A stretch of DNA of 64,000 bases from Nanosynbacter sp900555675 (GTDB lineage Bacteria; Patescibacteriota; Saccharimonadia; Saccharimonadales; Saccharimonadaceae). Positions 8,086 to 16,406 of this stretch are shown here, one piece after another; the first letter of the stretch is position 1, and the number at the start of each line of letters is the position of its first letter. A program made the translations under genes and the position numbers. The stretch is taken from positions 310,001 through 374,000 of the forward strand of contig NZ_CP157587.1 of the NCBI RefSeq assembly GCF_022828245.2. Direction: 5' to 3'. The notes beneath the pieces are model-generated. The model was not told the origin of the DNA, searched no databases, and saw only the letters and a program-made list of their open reading frames with translations.

Positions 8086-8127
8086 ATTTCACATCTTTGC
8101 CATCTCGCGCACCTCATAAAAAAATGG

Positions 8128-8133
8128 TAAAAT
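8128..8133 (+). promoter_or_regulatory. Extended -10 box of a leaderless gene
   Basis: TGGTAAAAT lies 7 bases before the ATG at 8141. The same nine bases occur, also immediately before a start codon, at the helicase gene (7676-7684, minus strand). Confidence 0.6.
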
Positions 8134-8140
8134 ATTATCT

Positions 8141-8629
8141 ATGAATAAGGCGACGTACGACGAGCTGGCTCTGGAGCGAGTTGCTAAGGAAAAATTTGGT
8201 TTTCCAATTGATGTTCAATCAATAATTTTGTGGCACGCTGATGTTAGTCGCACGGCTAAGGCGTCGGTGTTTTTGACGAATAAAAAGCAGCTGATGATGT
8301 ATTTGGAGGCGACTTCGCCGTTGATCTTATCTGATGTTAAAAAGATAATTTCACGAATGGGTATGCGTGCGGAATTATTCCTTCCACCAAAAGGTCAGCC
8401 GCGATATTTTGAAGACATCGGCAAGCGCAAATTCCGTGAAGTTTTCCCTGGAAGAAAGCACGTTACGGATGAAGATTTGCATTTTTATAAAACTTTGGCG
8501 CCGTATAATCCTGCCTTGGTTTTGATTTATGAAGTGAAAAATGGCGAGATATATCAATTCGATTCTGACGCGTACGGAAATTGGCGAGTTGGCGCGAGGT
8601 TCAGTTACAGAAGGATTCGGACAAGCTAA
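8141..8629 (+). CDS. Conserved-looking hypothetical protein upstream of a P-type ATPase
   Basis: A 162-residue soluble protein of mixed alpha/beta pattern with many charged residues and no membrane segment. No enzyme motif is recognised. Its TAA overlaps the ATG of the P-type ATPase (TAATG), so the two are translationally coupled and probably work together, for example as a regulator or accessory factor of ion transport. The start at 8141 follows a -10 box at 7 bases and has no ribosome site. Confidence 0.6.
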   Translation: MNKATYDELALERVAKEKFGFPIDVQSIILWHADVSRTAKASVFLTNKKQLMMYLEATSPLILSDVKKIISRMGMRAELFLPPKGQPRYFEDIGKRKFREVFPGRKHVTDEDLHFYKTLAPYNPALVLIYEVKNGEIYQFDSDAYGNWRVGARFSYRRIRTS

Positions 8630-10941
8630 TGCGCGACTACTTGGACATTATTAAGCGGAATCTGCTTTCACCCATTGTCGTGGTGATCTTTCTGCTGGCT
8701 GGCGCGCTGGTTTATGTTCGCGAATATCGTGATGCGTGGTTTATTTCGGTGGTGATTGTCGTGAATTCGACGATTGGTATTATTCAGGAATTAAGGGCCA
8801 AGCGAGTTTTGCGTCAATTGGAGCTGATGAGCGCGCCGAAAGCTCGATTGTTAAGAGATGGAAATGTTGTCGAGGTTGGTTATGACGAGCTTAAAATTGG
8901 CGATGAAATCCTTATTCAGGCTGGCGATGAATTACCGGCGGACGCGAAAGTTATCGAGTCAAAAGGCTTGGAGCTGAATGAAAGTATGTTGACTGGCGAG
9001 TCTGCGTCGATTGAGAAAAAGGATGGCGATGTTGTGCTGGCGGCGACGACGGTTCTGGCTGGTGAAGGTATGGCGCGAGTAATTGCGATTGGCGACGACA
9101 CGAAAGCTGGCGCGATTAGCCAAGTTCTGAAGCGTTACAAACCAGAACTCACGCCTCTGCAATTAGCGATTTGGCGCGCAATTTACTTCTTGACTTACGG
9201 CGCAATTGTTCTGTCGCTACTTATTGCTATCGTCTATTATTTCTCTGGCGATAACGTCGTTGTTATCTTAAAAACCATCACTTCGGCAGCGGTTACGGTC
9301 GTGCCTGAGGGTTTGTTATTGGCGAGTTCGCTGCTTTTGGCGTTCGGCTCACTGCGATTAGCTCAAGCGAAAGTCTTGCCACAAAAATTGTCAGCGATTG
9401 AAGCGATGGCGCTTTTGAATTTGCTGGCCGTAGATAAAACAGGCACCTTGACTAGTGATGAAGTGACGCTTGAAAAAGTCGTGGCGTTCAGTGATAAGAT
9501 TGGCTATTCGGACTCTGACATTGCCAGTTTTGCGGCGTTAATTGCTCATGAAACCAGCGGCGGAAATATCACTGGTCGTGCAATTTTGGCGGAAGCTACG
9601 TCGCCAAAAAATACGAAAGTTTTGGAAGTTATGGCGTTTTCGTCGGCGCGTAAAATGGCTGGCGTGAGGGCGAATATTGACGGTGAAATTCGGACGTTAA
9701 TGATGGGCGCGCCAGAGTTTGTGTCGAAGTTGGCGCCAGTGGATAAGGAAACTCAGAAGAGGTTGAATGATTGGGCTGACAATGGTTTGCGCGTGTTGAT
9801 GTTAGCTGAATTTTCGGATGATAAAACCAAATTGAAAGACTTGAAAAATGGTTCTGGAACGGCAATCGGTGCGGTTGTTCTGCGCAATTCCCTGCGTCAT
9901 GGCGTTGTTGAAACGGTGGATTTTTTGCAGCGCCAAGGTGTAACTATTCGCGTAATCTCTGGTGATAATCCGTGCACGGTTCAATACATCGCCAAAGAAG
10001 CTGGAATTAAACATCCAGAAAAGGCGATTTTAGGCGAAGATTTGGCGGCACTTAGCGAAGATGAATTTAATAAGGCGGCTGATACTTACACGATTTTTGC
10101 CAGAGTTTTGCCGGATCAAAAAGAACGCTTGATTAATCGATTCCAGCAATCAGGAAAATTCACTGGTATGGTCGGCGATGGCGTGAACGACGCTCTGGCT
10201 CTGAAAAAGGCTGATCTCGGTGTGGCAATGTACGCTGGTGCGCCGGCTTCTCGTCGAGTTTCCGACATTATATTGCTCAACAATTCGTTCACTTCTCTGC
10301 CGATGGGAATGAAATTGGGCAATCAAATAATGCAAGCAATCGAAGTCATCGCTGTTTTGTTCTTCCATAAAATTATTTACGGCGTGACGCTTCTTCTTGC
10401 GACGATTCTTATCAATATGAATTATCCGTACTCGCCGCGCCACATTACGTTTATGAATATTTTTCTGGTGACGATGCCAACTCTTATGTGGACGCTGTTT
10501 CCGCCGGTGTCGAAGCATCGAATAAATCCGAAGAGATTCTGGCACGATACTTTGCTGGCTGTTACGCCGATTGCTTTAATTACTGGCGTGACTGTCGCGT
10601 TCACCTATTGGATTACCTCTGTTATGTTCCCTGGTCACGCCGCGGAAGTCGCAACGATGACCGTGCTTACCGCGACTTTGTTCGGCGTATATTTGGTGTT
10701 CTTGGTGGGAATTATGCTGGACGTAACCATCGATAAATCTGCCAAGCGCGCTCGTCTGCTTTATCTTCTGTCGGTGATTATTGTGGCGGCCGGAAGCTTT
10801 AGCTTTGGTTTCCTACGCGATTTCTTCGACTTTACCGTGCCGAATTTATTCATAATGTGGCCAGCAGCTGGCGCAATTGTCGTAGCGATGTTAGCTCAGC
10901 TATTCATTGCTCGCTGGGCTGGTCGACGAATTGTTCGGTAA
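8629..10941 (+). CDS. P-type cation-transporting ATPase (type II-like)
   Basis: A membrane ion pump of about 770 residues. It has the actuator motif LTGES near residue 120, the M4 ion-site motif VPEGL, the phosphorylation site DKTGTLT (Asp near 269), the nucleotide loop GDNPCTV and the hinge GDGVNDALALKKADLG, then a C-terminal membrane bundle. PEGL in M4 points to calcium- or magnesium-type pumps, perhaps of the CtpE group. A TTG at 8581 in the same frame would add 16 residues, but the ATG overlapping the upstream TAA is more convincing. The ion specificity is not certain. Confidence 0.88.
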   Translation: MRDYLDIIKRNLLSPIVVVIFLLAGALVYVREYRDAWFISVVIVVNSTIGIIQELRAKRVLRQLELMSAPKARLLRDGNVVEVGYDELKIGDEILIQAGDELPADAKVIESKGLELNESMLTGESASIEKKDGDVVLAATTVLAGEGMARVIAIGDDTKAGAISQVLKRYKPELTPLQLAIWRAIYFLTYGAIVLSLLIAIVYYFSGDNVVVILKTITSAAVTVVPEGLLLASSLLLAFGSLRLAQAKVLPQKLSAIEAMALLNLLAVDKTGTLTSDEVTLEKVVAFSDKIGYSDSDIASFAALIAHETSGGNITGRAILAEATSPKNTKVLEVMAFSSARKMAGVRANIDGEIRTLMMGAPEFVSKLAPVDKETQKRLNDWADNGLRVLMLAEFSDDKTKLKDLKNGSGTAIGAVVLRNSLRHGVVETVDFLQRQGVTIRVISGDNPCTVQYIAKEAGIKHPEKAILGEDLAALSEDEFNKAADTYTIFARVLPDQKERLINRFQQSGKFTGMVGDGVNDALALKKADLGVAMYAGAPASRRVSDIILLNNSFTSLPMGMKLGNQIMQAIEVIAVLFFHKIIYGVTLLLATILINMNYPYSPRHITFMNIFLVTMPTLMWTLFPPVSKHRINPKRFWHDTLLAVTPIALITGVTVAFTYWITSVMFPGHAAEVATMTVLTATLFGVYLVFLVGIMLDVTIDKSAKRARLLYLLSVIIVAAGSFSFGFLRDFFDFTVPNLFIMWPAAGAIVVAMLAQLFIARWAGRRIVR

Positions 10942-11045
10942 ATGTAAATACTAGAATATGCACCTAGCTGTACCGTAGATAGGCGCGACTTATAGGAGCT
11001 AGTGAATATTTTAATTTGGGTATTTTCTAGATATTATTGAGCCTA

Positions 11046-11393
11046 CTAGTGCATTTTTATTCGATTACCAGTGTTTGAATCGGTAAAATACCTTCCGCTT
11101 TCGTCAAAATGGAACGTTAGGTCTGTACCTATGGGCATGTCGTATACTGCTAAAACCGCAGGCTCAATATTTGCAAGGGTATTGAAATCTACAATGATGA
11201 GATTCTTTGGGTTATCTATATATTCTTGAGTATCAGTGTCTCCTATTGCTCGCCATCCACAATCGGCTGGATTGGCTCCTTCCTCTCTAAAAAGCCATTT
11301 CAGCTTAGATTTTCCTTCATAAATCGACTTAGTTATAATAGCACCTCCAGCGTTTTGTATAAGAGGAGCTTCTTTTTTATTAAATAATTTCAT
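11046..11393 (-). CDS. Imm33/DUF2185-like immunity protein
   Basis: A 115-residue protein with the pattern of the DUF2185/Imm33 family: GGAIITKSI, then LKWLFREEG, DCGWRAIGDTD, YIDNPKNLIIVD and a final YDMPIGTDLTF. Such proteins protect against polymorphic toxins of type VI/VII or contact systems. No toxin gene is next to it, so here it may guard against host or competitor toxins. A GGAGG ribosome site lies 7 bases upstream of the ATG. It stands alone between the P-type ATPase and the rRNA methyltransferase. The family call is by eye and moderately sure. Confidence 0.65.
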   Translation of the reverse strand: MKLFNKKEAPLIQNAGGAIITKSIYEGKSKLKWLFREEGANPADCGWRAIGDTDTQEYIDNPKNLIIVDFNTLANIEPAVLAVYDMPIGTDLTFHFDESGRYFTDSNTGNRIKMH

Positions 11394-11414
11394 AAAACCT
11401 CCGCGACTCTATGT

Positions 11415-12728
11415 TTATATATTTCTATCCAAAACCACAAGGTGCTCAATGTGCGGCGTCCTCGGGAAGAAATTGTAGCCTTGATGATGTACGATTTCGT
11501 ATTTTTCCTGAAGCAGGCTGACGTCTCGCGCTTGCGTGACAGGATTGCAACTCAGATAAATAATCCGAGGCGGCTCTGTTTCCAGCAGTCGATTAGTAAC
11601 ATCCGCGTGAAGTCCAGCGCGCGGCGGATCAACGATGATAATTTGCTCGCTCGTTATATATTCCAGAGATTTTTCGCTTGGCGCCAAAATCGCCTTGGCA
11701 TTCGGTCGATTCAGCTTGGCAATATTCCTCTGCATTTCCGCGACGGCATGTTCGTTAATCTCCACCAGCGTCACGTCATCTCCGCCAATTGTCAAACCGA
11801 TTGTCCCAACTCCAGAGTAAAGGTCGAGCGTCGGCAATTTTTCATTGCAATTAATCCACGCTTTCATATCGCTCAAGGCCTTTTCGTAAACGGGAATGTT
11901 GACTTGGAAAAATCCTTCGCAAGCGTAGTTGAAGGCGACGCCTAAAATCGTGTCGCTCAGTGTTGTGTCGCCGAATTTGTTCAAGCGTTCGGTGATTCTG
12001 CTGGCTGGACTTTTGGGGTCGGAGTAGATTATTTCACCACCCGCGGCTGATAGCAGTTTGGCTTCGCCCTCGGAAATCAGATTTTCTATTCGATCTTTTA
12101 CGTACAATTGCCAAACGGCATTTCCCTGTTGGTCTGAGCGGATCAAGAGCGTTTTTAATTGGCGCGCGACGATTGGCTTTTCTCGTAATAGGTCGCGGAT
12201 TTCAATTGCCAATTTATTTATGCTCGGGTGCGCCAAGCTGGTTCCGTCAACGACGACTTTTCCCTTGCCGCCACGCTTGAAAAACGCCAAGTCCAGAGTT
12301 TCCTTTTCGTCGTCGTCCGTTTTGTCGCCGAACCAACTGAACTCGACTTTATTGCGATAATTAAATTCTACGCCGTCAGAAAATACCTCGATTTTTTCAG
12401 GCAATGTAACGTTGTGAAGCAAAAAAGCCTCTTCGATTAGCAACGCTTTGTGCGATTGCTCGCTGGACATCGGCATTATTTGCCAAGGACTGGTGCTTAA
12501 ATAACTGTTTTCATCCTTCGGCGTAATTCGCTCTGGACTTTTCTTGATAATTTCCGTCACTATTCCTTCGACGAAGTGTGATTTTTTCTTTGTCACGCGA
12601 ATCGTTACAAGTTCTTTTGGCAGCCCTCCCCAGACGAACGCTTTGCGACCATCGTCAAGTGTTCCGATAGCTTGCCCGCCGCCAACGATTTTTTCCAATC
12701 TTAAAGTCTCAAAAATTTGCTTTCTCAT
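11415..12728 (-). CDS. 23S rRNA (uracil-5-)-methyltransferase, RlmD/RlmCD family
   Basis: A 437-residue SAM-dependent RNA m5U methyltransferase. An N-terminal TRAM-like beta barrel (about 1-60) is followed by a central domain and a Rossmann domain with LDLYSGVGTIGL (SAM site), IIVDPPRAGL and the catalytic motif YLSCNPVTQARD. The four Fe-S cysteines found in RlmD are absent: the expected CxxCGGC stretch is replaced by STSPWQIMP. The TATAAT box ends 8 bases before the ATG. The enzyme class is sure; which uridine (747 or 1939 type) is modified is not. Confidence 0.88.
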   Translation of the reverse strand: MRKQIFETLRLEKIVGGGQAIGTLDDGRKAFVWGGLPKELVTIRVTKKKSHFVEGIVTEIIKKSPERITPKDENSYLSTSPWQIMPMSSEQSHKALLIEEAFLLHNVTLPEKIEVFSDGVEFNYRNKVEFSWFGDKTDDDEKETLDLAFFKRGGKGKVVVDGTSLAHPSINKLAIEIRDLLREKPIVARQLKTLLIRSDQQGNAVWQLYVKDRIENLISEGEAKLLSAAGGEIIYSDPKSPASRITERLNKFGDTTLSDTILGVAFNYACEGFFQVNIPVYEKALSDMKAWINCNEKLPTLDLYSGVGTIGLTIGGDDVTLVEINEHAVAEMQRNIAKLNRPNAKAILAPSEKSLEYITSEQIIIVDPPRAGLHADVTNRLLETEPPRIIYLSCNPVTQARDVSLLQEKYEIVHHQGYNFFPRTPHIEHLVVLDRNI

Positions 12729-12775
12729 TAGGTTATATTATATCAGGATGTGTGGATTTTTTCTGGCTGGCGTGC

Positions 12776-12781
12776 TATAAT
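12776..12781 (+). promoter_or_regulatory. Extended -10 box of tRNA-Gln
   Basis: TGCTATAAT 20 bases before the mature tRNA. The same extended form recurs before the ABC transporter operon (18057), dnaX (31279) and rpmG (48314). Confidence 0.65.
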
Positions 12782-12801
12782 CGTCATTGTCCTGGCAATA
12801 G

Positions 12802-12876
12802 TGGGACGTCGCCAAGTGGTAAGGCACTGGGTTTTGGTCCCAGCATTCGCAGGTTCGAATCCTGCCGTCCCAGCCA
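12802..12876 (+). tRNA. tRNA-Gln (UUG)
   Basis: Acceptor TGGGACG/CGTCCCA, anticodon stem CTGGG/CCCAG enclosing TTTTGGT (anticodon TTG), T-arm GCAGG-TTCGAAT-CCTGC, discriminator G and encoded CCA. Its 3' end is repeated at 15704. Confidence 0.95.
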
Positions 12877-12925
12877 AATTTGACAGACATAAATTATCGC
12901 TCTTTTGGGCGATTTTTTGTTTTTA
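12851..12925 (+). repeat. Left copy of tRNA-Gln 3' direct repeat (att-like)
   Basis: About 75 bases covering the last 26 bases of tRNA-Gln, the following spacer and its terminator are repeated, with a few changes, at 15704-15778 in the same orientation. Confidence 0.75.
12896..12919 (+). terminator. Terminator after tRNA-Gln
   Basis: ATCGC pairs with GCGAT across TCTTTTGG and is followed by TTTTTG. It is duplicated near 15747-15772. Confidence 0.6.
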
Positions 12926-14671
12926 AGCAATCAAGCCATTTTTATCTAGTAAATTCATAAAATCGTCAATAAACAAATTAGTCCTCTCAACAATTTCTTT
13001 TTCTCCGAATTTTTTATAAACATTGCTTATATTCTTGAGTTCAAGATTTTCTGTTCCGCCTATGCGCTGTCCTCTACTATTATCAAAACCCTGGTAATAT
13101 TTAATTTTATCTTCGAACCTATAGTCGGATGCGCGAATATTGACTCGTTTTTCTAAAAGAGATTTATTACCAAGGAGGTCGATTTGCCGATTATTAGACA
13201 ATCCTTTCTCATTTTCTTGTCGCTTTCTGGGATAAATATGTTCAATATCAAACTGCTGAGAGAGTTTTGGATATGACTGCTCTTTATTGAGCATCATACG
13301 AAGCGCTAGCATGGATTTGGTGATTGGTCTGCCGTTTTTGAAATCATAAATAAGGATCGCACTGCGTGTTTGCTCTTTATCAAATTTGAAGTCTGAGAAT
13401 GTAACTTCATTTAGATTAACTATATTTAGCATCTCGGCAAAAATAGGCGTTCTTAATGCGTTCACGCCTGGGTGCATTATTGCGTATCCCCATATGAATG
13501 CAATTGTACGATCGAGAAACATCTTAAAATCTTCATCATCCAATTTTCCGTCTTCGGTGCGATTTGCTAAATAGTAAACAGATATGAAATAATTCCACAT
13601 GCTATTTGGCGCGTAGTTTAATATAAAGAGCTTCTTTAAGACGTCTTCGCTGAAACGTTCACGATTTTGATCGGTAATATCTTCCCAGAATTGAGCAAGA
13701 TCTTTAAGATTTTCAAAAGTGTCATCTTGTTTAAGTACGGAATATTTATCACGCTCATAGAATCTTCTAAGTGACTCGGTCGTGGAAGACTTGTTATTGT
13801 CTCGCTTGGCGCGAATGAAATACATGTATCTCGTAAACAAATCGTCCATTGGTGTGCCGGTGATTGGGTGAAAGATTTTTTCACATGTCTCCTCGAGTTT
13901 TTTCCAATCTTTAATAAACTCATCCCTGTCGTCTTCGCTTTTCTGCTTGTAATATTGATAGAATTGAGCCTTAAAAATATCAGAATCTGAAAGTGGGAGG
14001 CCCCTATCGTTTAATGTTGAGAATATGCGAAGAGCGGTATCTTGAGATTCGGCTTCGATTGGCATTAAGATGCAGTTATTGAGAATTCTTGCTGGCAAGT
14101 TCTTTGCAAAAGTTGGGAAGCTATTGATGAATTCGTCAACTTTTTTAAGGAAAAATCTAAAGTTATTGGCGTATCGGCTAGTTTGGTCGTTTGTAACGAT
14201 GCCTGTTCTTAGGATTGAAAGGAATTCCTCCTTGTCTTTATCAGTGGCGACAACAGAATCTATTTTTAGGTGATCTTTATCTGGCTTGCCCATTTCATCT
14301 GTTTTCCATATACAGCTGGCGATACGCTCGGAAAAGTCTTTTGAGCCTTGGTCTTGCATTTTGGTGAAGCGATCGTAAAAAGCTCGAAGGAGAAGCATGA
14401 ATGTGGTTAGGCGCTGCTGACCGTCGATCACTTCCTTCTGTTTCCTGTCGTTTTCAAAAGTCACAATCGAGCCAAGAAAATACTCGTCGTTCGTGTCAAA
14501 CTTTGTGGCGTCATTATCTGGTATTGCGAAATAAAATATATCATCCCAGAGAGTCTGACAACTATCCTCATCCCACGCATATGGACGCTGGTAATCTGGT
14601 ATGATGTAGTCTGCTTTTCTATCCGATAAGAGTGCATAGATACTTTTTTGGTCTACGTTTAGCTTTGACAT
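12923..14671 (-). CDS. GmrSD-type (DUF262/DUF1524) restriction protein
   Basis: A 582-residue single-chain protein. The N-terminal DUF262 (ParB/Srx-like) domain has IPDYQRPYAWDE (about 24-35) and VIDGQQRLTTFMLLLR (about 80-95), the nucleotide-using motif of GmrS. The C-terminal DUF1524 has the HNH-type signature FDIEHIYPRKRQ (about 470) and an NKSLL element. Such proteins are type IV restriction enzymes that cut modified phage DNA. The gene fills most of the space between the two tRNA-Gln repeats, so it is the likely cargo of an integrated island. It has a GGGGG-type ribosome site and a TATAAT upstream. Confidence 0.85.
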   Translation of the reverse strand: MSKLNVDQKSIYALLSDRKADYIIPDYQRPYAWDEDSCQTLWDDIFYFAIPDNDATKFDTNDEYFLGSIVTFENDRKQKEVIDGQQRLTTFMLLLRAFYDRFTKMQDQGSKDFSERIASCIWKTDEMGKPDKDHLKIDSVVATDKDKEEFLSILRTGIVTNDQTSRYANNFRFFLKKVDEFINSFPTFAKNLPARILNNCILMPIEAESQDTALRIFSTLNDRGLPLSDSDIFKAQFYQYYKQKSEDDRDEFIKDWKKLEETCEKIFHPITGTPMDDLFTRYMYFIRAKRDNNKSSTTESLRRFYERDKYSVLKQDDTFENLKDLAQFWEDITDQNRERFSEDVLKKLFILNYAPNSMWNYFISVYYLANRTEDGKLDDEDFKMFLDRTIAFIWGYAIMHPGVNALRTPIFAEMLNIVNLNEVTFSDFKFDKEQTRSAILIYDFKNGRPITKSMLALRMMLNKEQSYPKLSQQFDIEHIYPRKRQENEKGLSNNRQIDLLGNKSLLEKRVNIRASDYRFEDKIKYYQGFDNSRGQRIGGTENLELKNISNVYKKFGEKEIVERTNLFIDDFMNLLDKNGLIA

Positions 14672-14785
14672 ATATCCCCCGTTTATTTTTTGTCGCTAAA
14701 TTTGTGAATATTCTTGGTGTAATTATAGCATGTCGCAGCATCGGCTGCGGCAGGTAGCCTTCACGTCGCGGATGGCGCGATCACA

Positions 14786-14807
14786 AAAAGCGTAGTTTAA
14801 AACTACG
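14786..14807 (-). terminator. Terminator after the metalloprotease gene
   Basis: On the minus strand CGTAGTTTTAAACTACG is followed by CTTTTTG. A second hairpin (GTCCCCGT/ACGGGGAC, 14812-14843) lies just before it. The rest of 14672-14851 holds only another CGCAGC/GCTGCG hairpin. Confidence 0.6.
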
Positions 14808-14851
14808 TTTCGTCCCCGTTGTTACGCATATCGCGACGGGGACTCTTCAAT

Positions 14852-15520
14852 TTATAGGATAAAATCCTTGTAACTTGCCAAAGTCGCCTGTGCGATAGTC
14901 TGACTAGTTTGATGTAGGTATTGCTTCACAAAGTAATACCCAAGTTTATACCCCGCCCAGCGCGGCAAAATATCATCGCCGGTGAAAAATATTTTGGTAT
15001 AATCGTAAATCTTGTCTTCAAAATTGCCTTGTAGTGCGGCAATTATCTTGTCAATTTCAGCTTGAGAAGTAGTTTTCTGTATTTCTCTCAAGAAAAATTG
15101 TTGGTTTCGCCGTCCGAGTTTAATCATTGCTTCCTCTTCTAGCGCGACCGCCAAGCCCTCCGAAATCATCCCATCAAACATAGTTTCGGCATATTCAGGC
15201 AGTTTTTCCCAACGCAGCGAATGTGACATTTCGTGGCAAATCGTTTCGAAAATAAAATCCTCGCTAACTCCGTGCTGGCTTTTATCGACAGAAATCATAA
15301 TCAAGCGCGAATGAAGCGTTTTGCCAGCGATTCCGTCCTCGGCGATAGTTGGCAGCATAAACGAAGGTGTAGTGATAATTACATCAACTTCGTAATCAAA
15401 CTGCGCAAACTCGCTCGAAACAAAAGTCTCGGCTTGTTGCGCTGTATTTTTGAATATGGTAATTTCGGCATCGGTGAAAGTTTGGTTGGCGTTAGCGATG
15501 TGTAGGTGGAGTTTGCTCAT
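14852..15520 (-). CDS. Putative zinc metallopeptidase (HExxH, DUF2268-like)
   Basis: A 222-residue protein with the zinc site CHEMSHSLRWEK (HExxH, about residue 113) and a later acidic stretch MISEGLAVALEEE that supplies the third ligand in gluzincin-like families such as DUF2268. No signal peptide is seen, so it should be cytoplasmic. The start at 15520 follows a TATAAT box at 6 bases and is preferred over a longer frame beginning at 15583 with no promoter room. It lies within the tRNA-Gln repeats beside the GmrSD gene. The target is unknown. Confidence 0.65.
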   Translation of the reverse strand: MSKLHLHIANANQTFTDAEITIFKNTAQQAETFVSSEFAQFDYEVDVIITTPSFMLPTIAEDGIAGKTLHSRLIMISVDKSQHGVSEDFIFETICHEMSHSLRWEKLPEYAETMFDGMISEGLAVALEEEAMIKLGRRNQQFFLREIQKTTSQAEIDKIIAALQGNFEDKIYDYTKIFFTGDDILPRWAGYKLGYYFVKQYLHQTSQTIAQATLASYKDFIL

Positions 15521-15620
15521 GATTTTATTATATTGCAATAACATAAGTATCACTATAGGGACAACGCTATTTATTAAGTGCAATATTTAAATGGAAATCA
15601 CTAAAATATCAGCAGCGACC

Positions 15621-15682
15621 TTCGGCGGGTTGCTAGCGTCCCAGCCCGCCGAACAGGGCTTTGCCCTGGTTTCTTTTTCAAC
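15621..15682 (+). terminator. Orphan tandem hairpins with T-rich tail
   Basis: TTCGGCGGG/CCCGCCGAA (15621-15653) is followed by CAGGGC-TTT-GCCCTG (15654-15668) and GTTTCTTTTTC. No gene precedes it on this strand; it lies just inside the right island boundary. Confidence 0.45.
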
Positions 15683-15703
15683 GTCGTGCCATAGTCTGGA
15701 AAT

Positions 15704-15778
15704 AGGTTCGGATCCTGCCGTCCCAGCCAAATTTTAGCAGACATAAATTATCGCTCTTTTGGGCGATTTTTGTTTTTA
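15704..15778 (+). repeat. Right copy of tRNA-Gln 3' direct repeat (att-like remnant)
   Basis: It repeats the T-arm, acceptor 3' strand and CCA of tRNA-Gln, then the same spacer and terminator. Differences are a G for A in the T-loop, TTTTAGCAG for TTTGACAG and one T fewer in the T-run. There is no 5' half, so it is not a working tRNA gene. Confidence 0.75.
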
Positions 15779-15810
15779 TATTAAATTTCAGAAACGGAAT
15801 AAAATACTAT

Positions 15811-15846
15811 TAAAAATAAAAAAGCTCCCACTCGCCAGTGAGAGCT
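15811..15846 (-). terminator. Terminator of the Gre-like gene
   Basis: On the minus strand AGCTCTCACT-GGCG-AGTGGGAGCT with one U-G pair, followed by TTTTTTATTTTT. Confidence 0.8.
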
Positions 15847-15871
15847 AAACTGTCGTGGTGGACAATTGAGA

Positions 15872-16330
15872 TTAGCTAATGTTGATAACCTGTAGTTGCC
15901 TGGTCGCCAAGCCATTTTTCCAGGAGACGGTTTCGGATTTCTTATGATTTAGTAGACTTTTCCCCAGCGGACTGTCCACGGAAATTCGCCCGTCCAGAGG
16001 GTTTGCTTCCAGGCTGTGAACTAGCGTATAGCGGAAAATTTTTCCTTGCTGATCCACCAAATCCACGACTGAGCCGATAGCAATTTTCAATCGATCACGC
16101 TTCCTTGGTAGCGGCTTAGCGTGACGCAAAATATCCTTCTTCATAAAGATTTTTGATTGGATATTTTCCAGTTGCGTAATCACGTCGTTGCGGTGTAATT
16201 TATCATCGCGTGATTTGGCACGCCCAATTTCTTTCAATTCTAATATGAGCGCTTTTTCTGAAATCTCCAGTCCAGAAATTTCTTTCTGAAGCTCTTTAAA
16301 TCCTTTTTTGCTTAAAAATGTTGTACTCAT
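15872..16330 (-). CDS. GreA/GreB-like transcription factor
   Basis: A 152-residue protein with the Gre layout: an N-terminal coiled coil (about 1-75, starting FLSKKGFKELQKEI) and a C-terminal FKBP-like domain with IGSVVDLVD, YTLVHSLEANP and ISVDSPLGKSLLNHKKSE. Canonical Gre factors carry an acidic tip that activates RNA polymerase cleavage (a DLSEN-like stretch). Here the tip reads GRAKSRDDKLHRND, so only part of the acidity remains. It may be a Gre paralogue that competes in the polymerase channel. The start at 16330 is chosen for the AGGGGAAGT ribosome site. Confidence 0.75.
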   Translation of the reverse strand: MSTTFLSKKGFKELQKEISGLEISEKALILELKEIGRAKSRDDKLHRNDVITQLENIQSKIFMKKDILRHAKPLPRKRDRLKIAIGSVVDLVDQQGKIFRYTLVHSLEANPLDGRISVDSPLGKSLLNHKKSETVSWKNGLATRQLQVINIS

Positions 16331-16406
16331 ACTTCCCCTTTCGGATCGGCAATTTGCCAATCAACAATCCTATTACAACATCTAATTCTGAAAAATAGCT
16401 GAAAAT

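Noticed and set aside
8581..8628. Upstream TTG start for the P-type ATPase
   Set aside because: The ATG at 8629 overlaps the upstream stop codon (TAATG), the usual coupling arrangement; the extra 16 residues are not needed by the fold.
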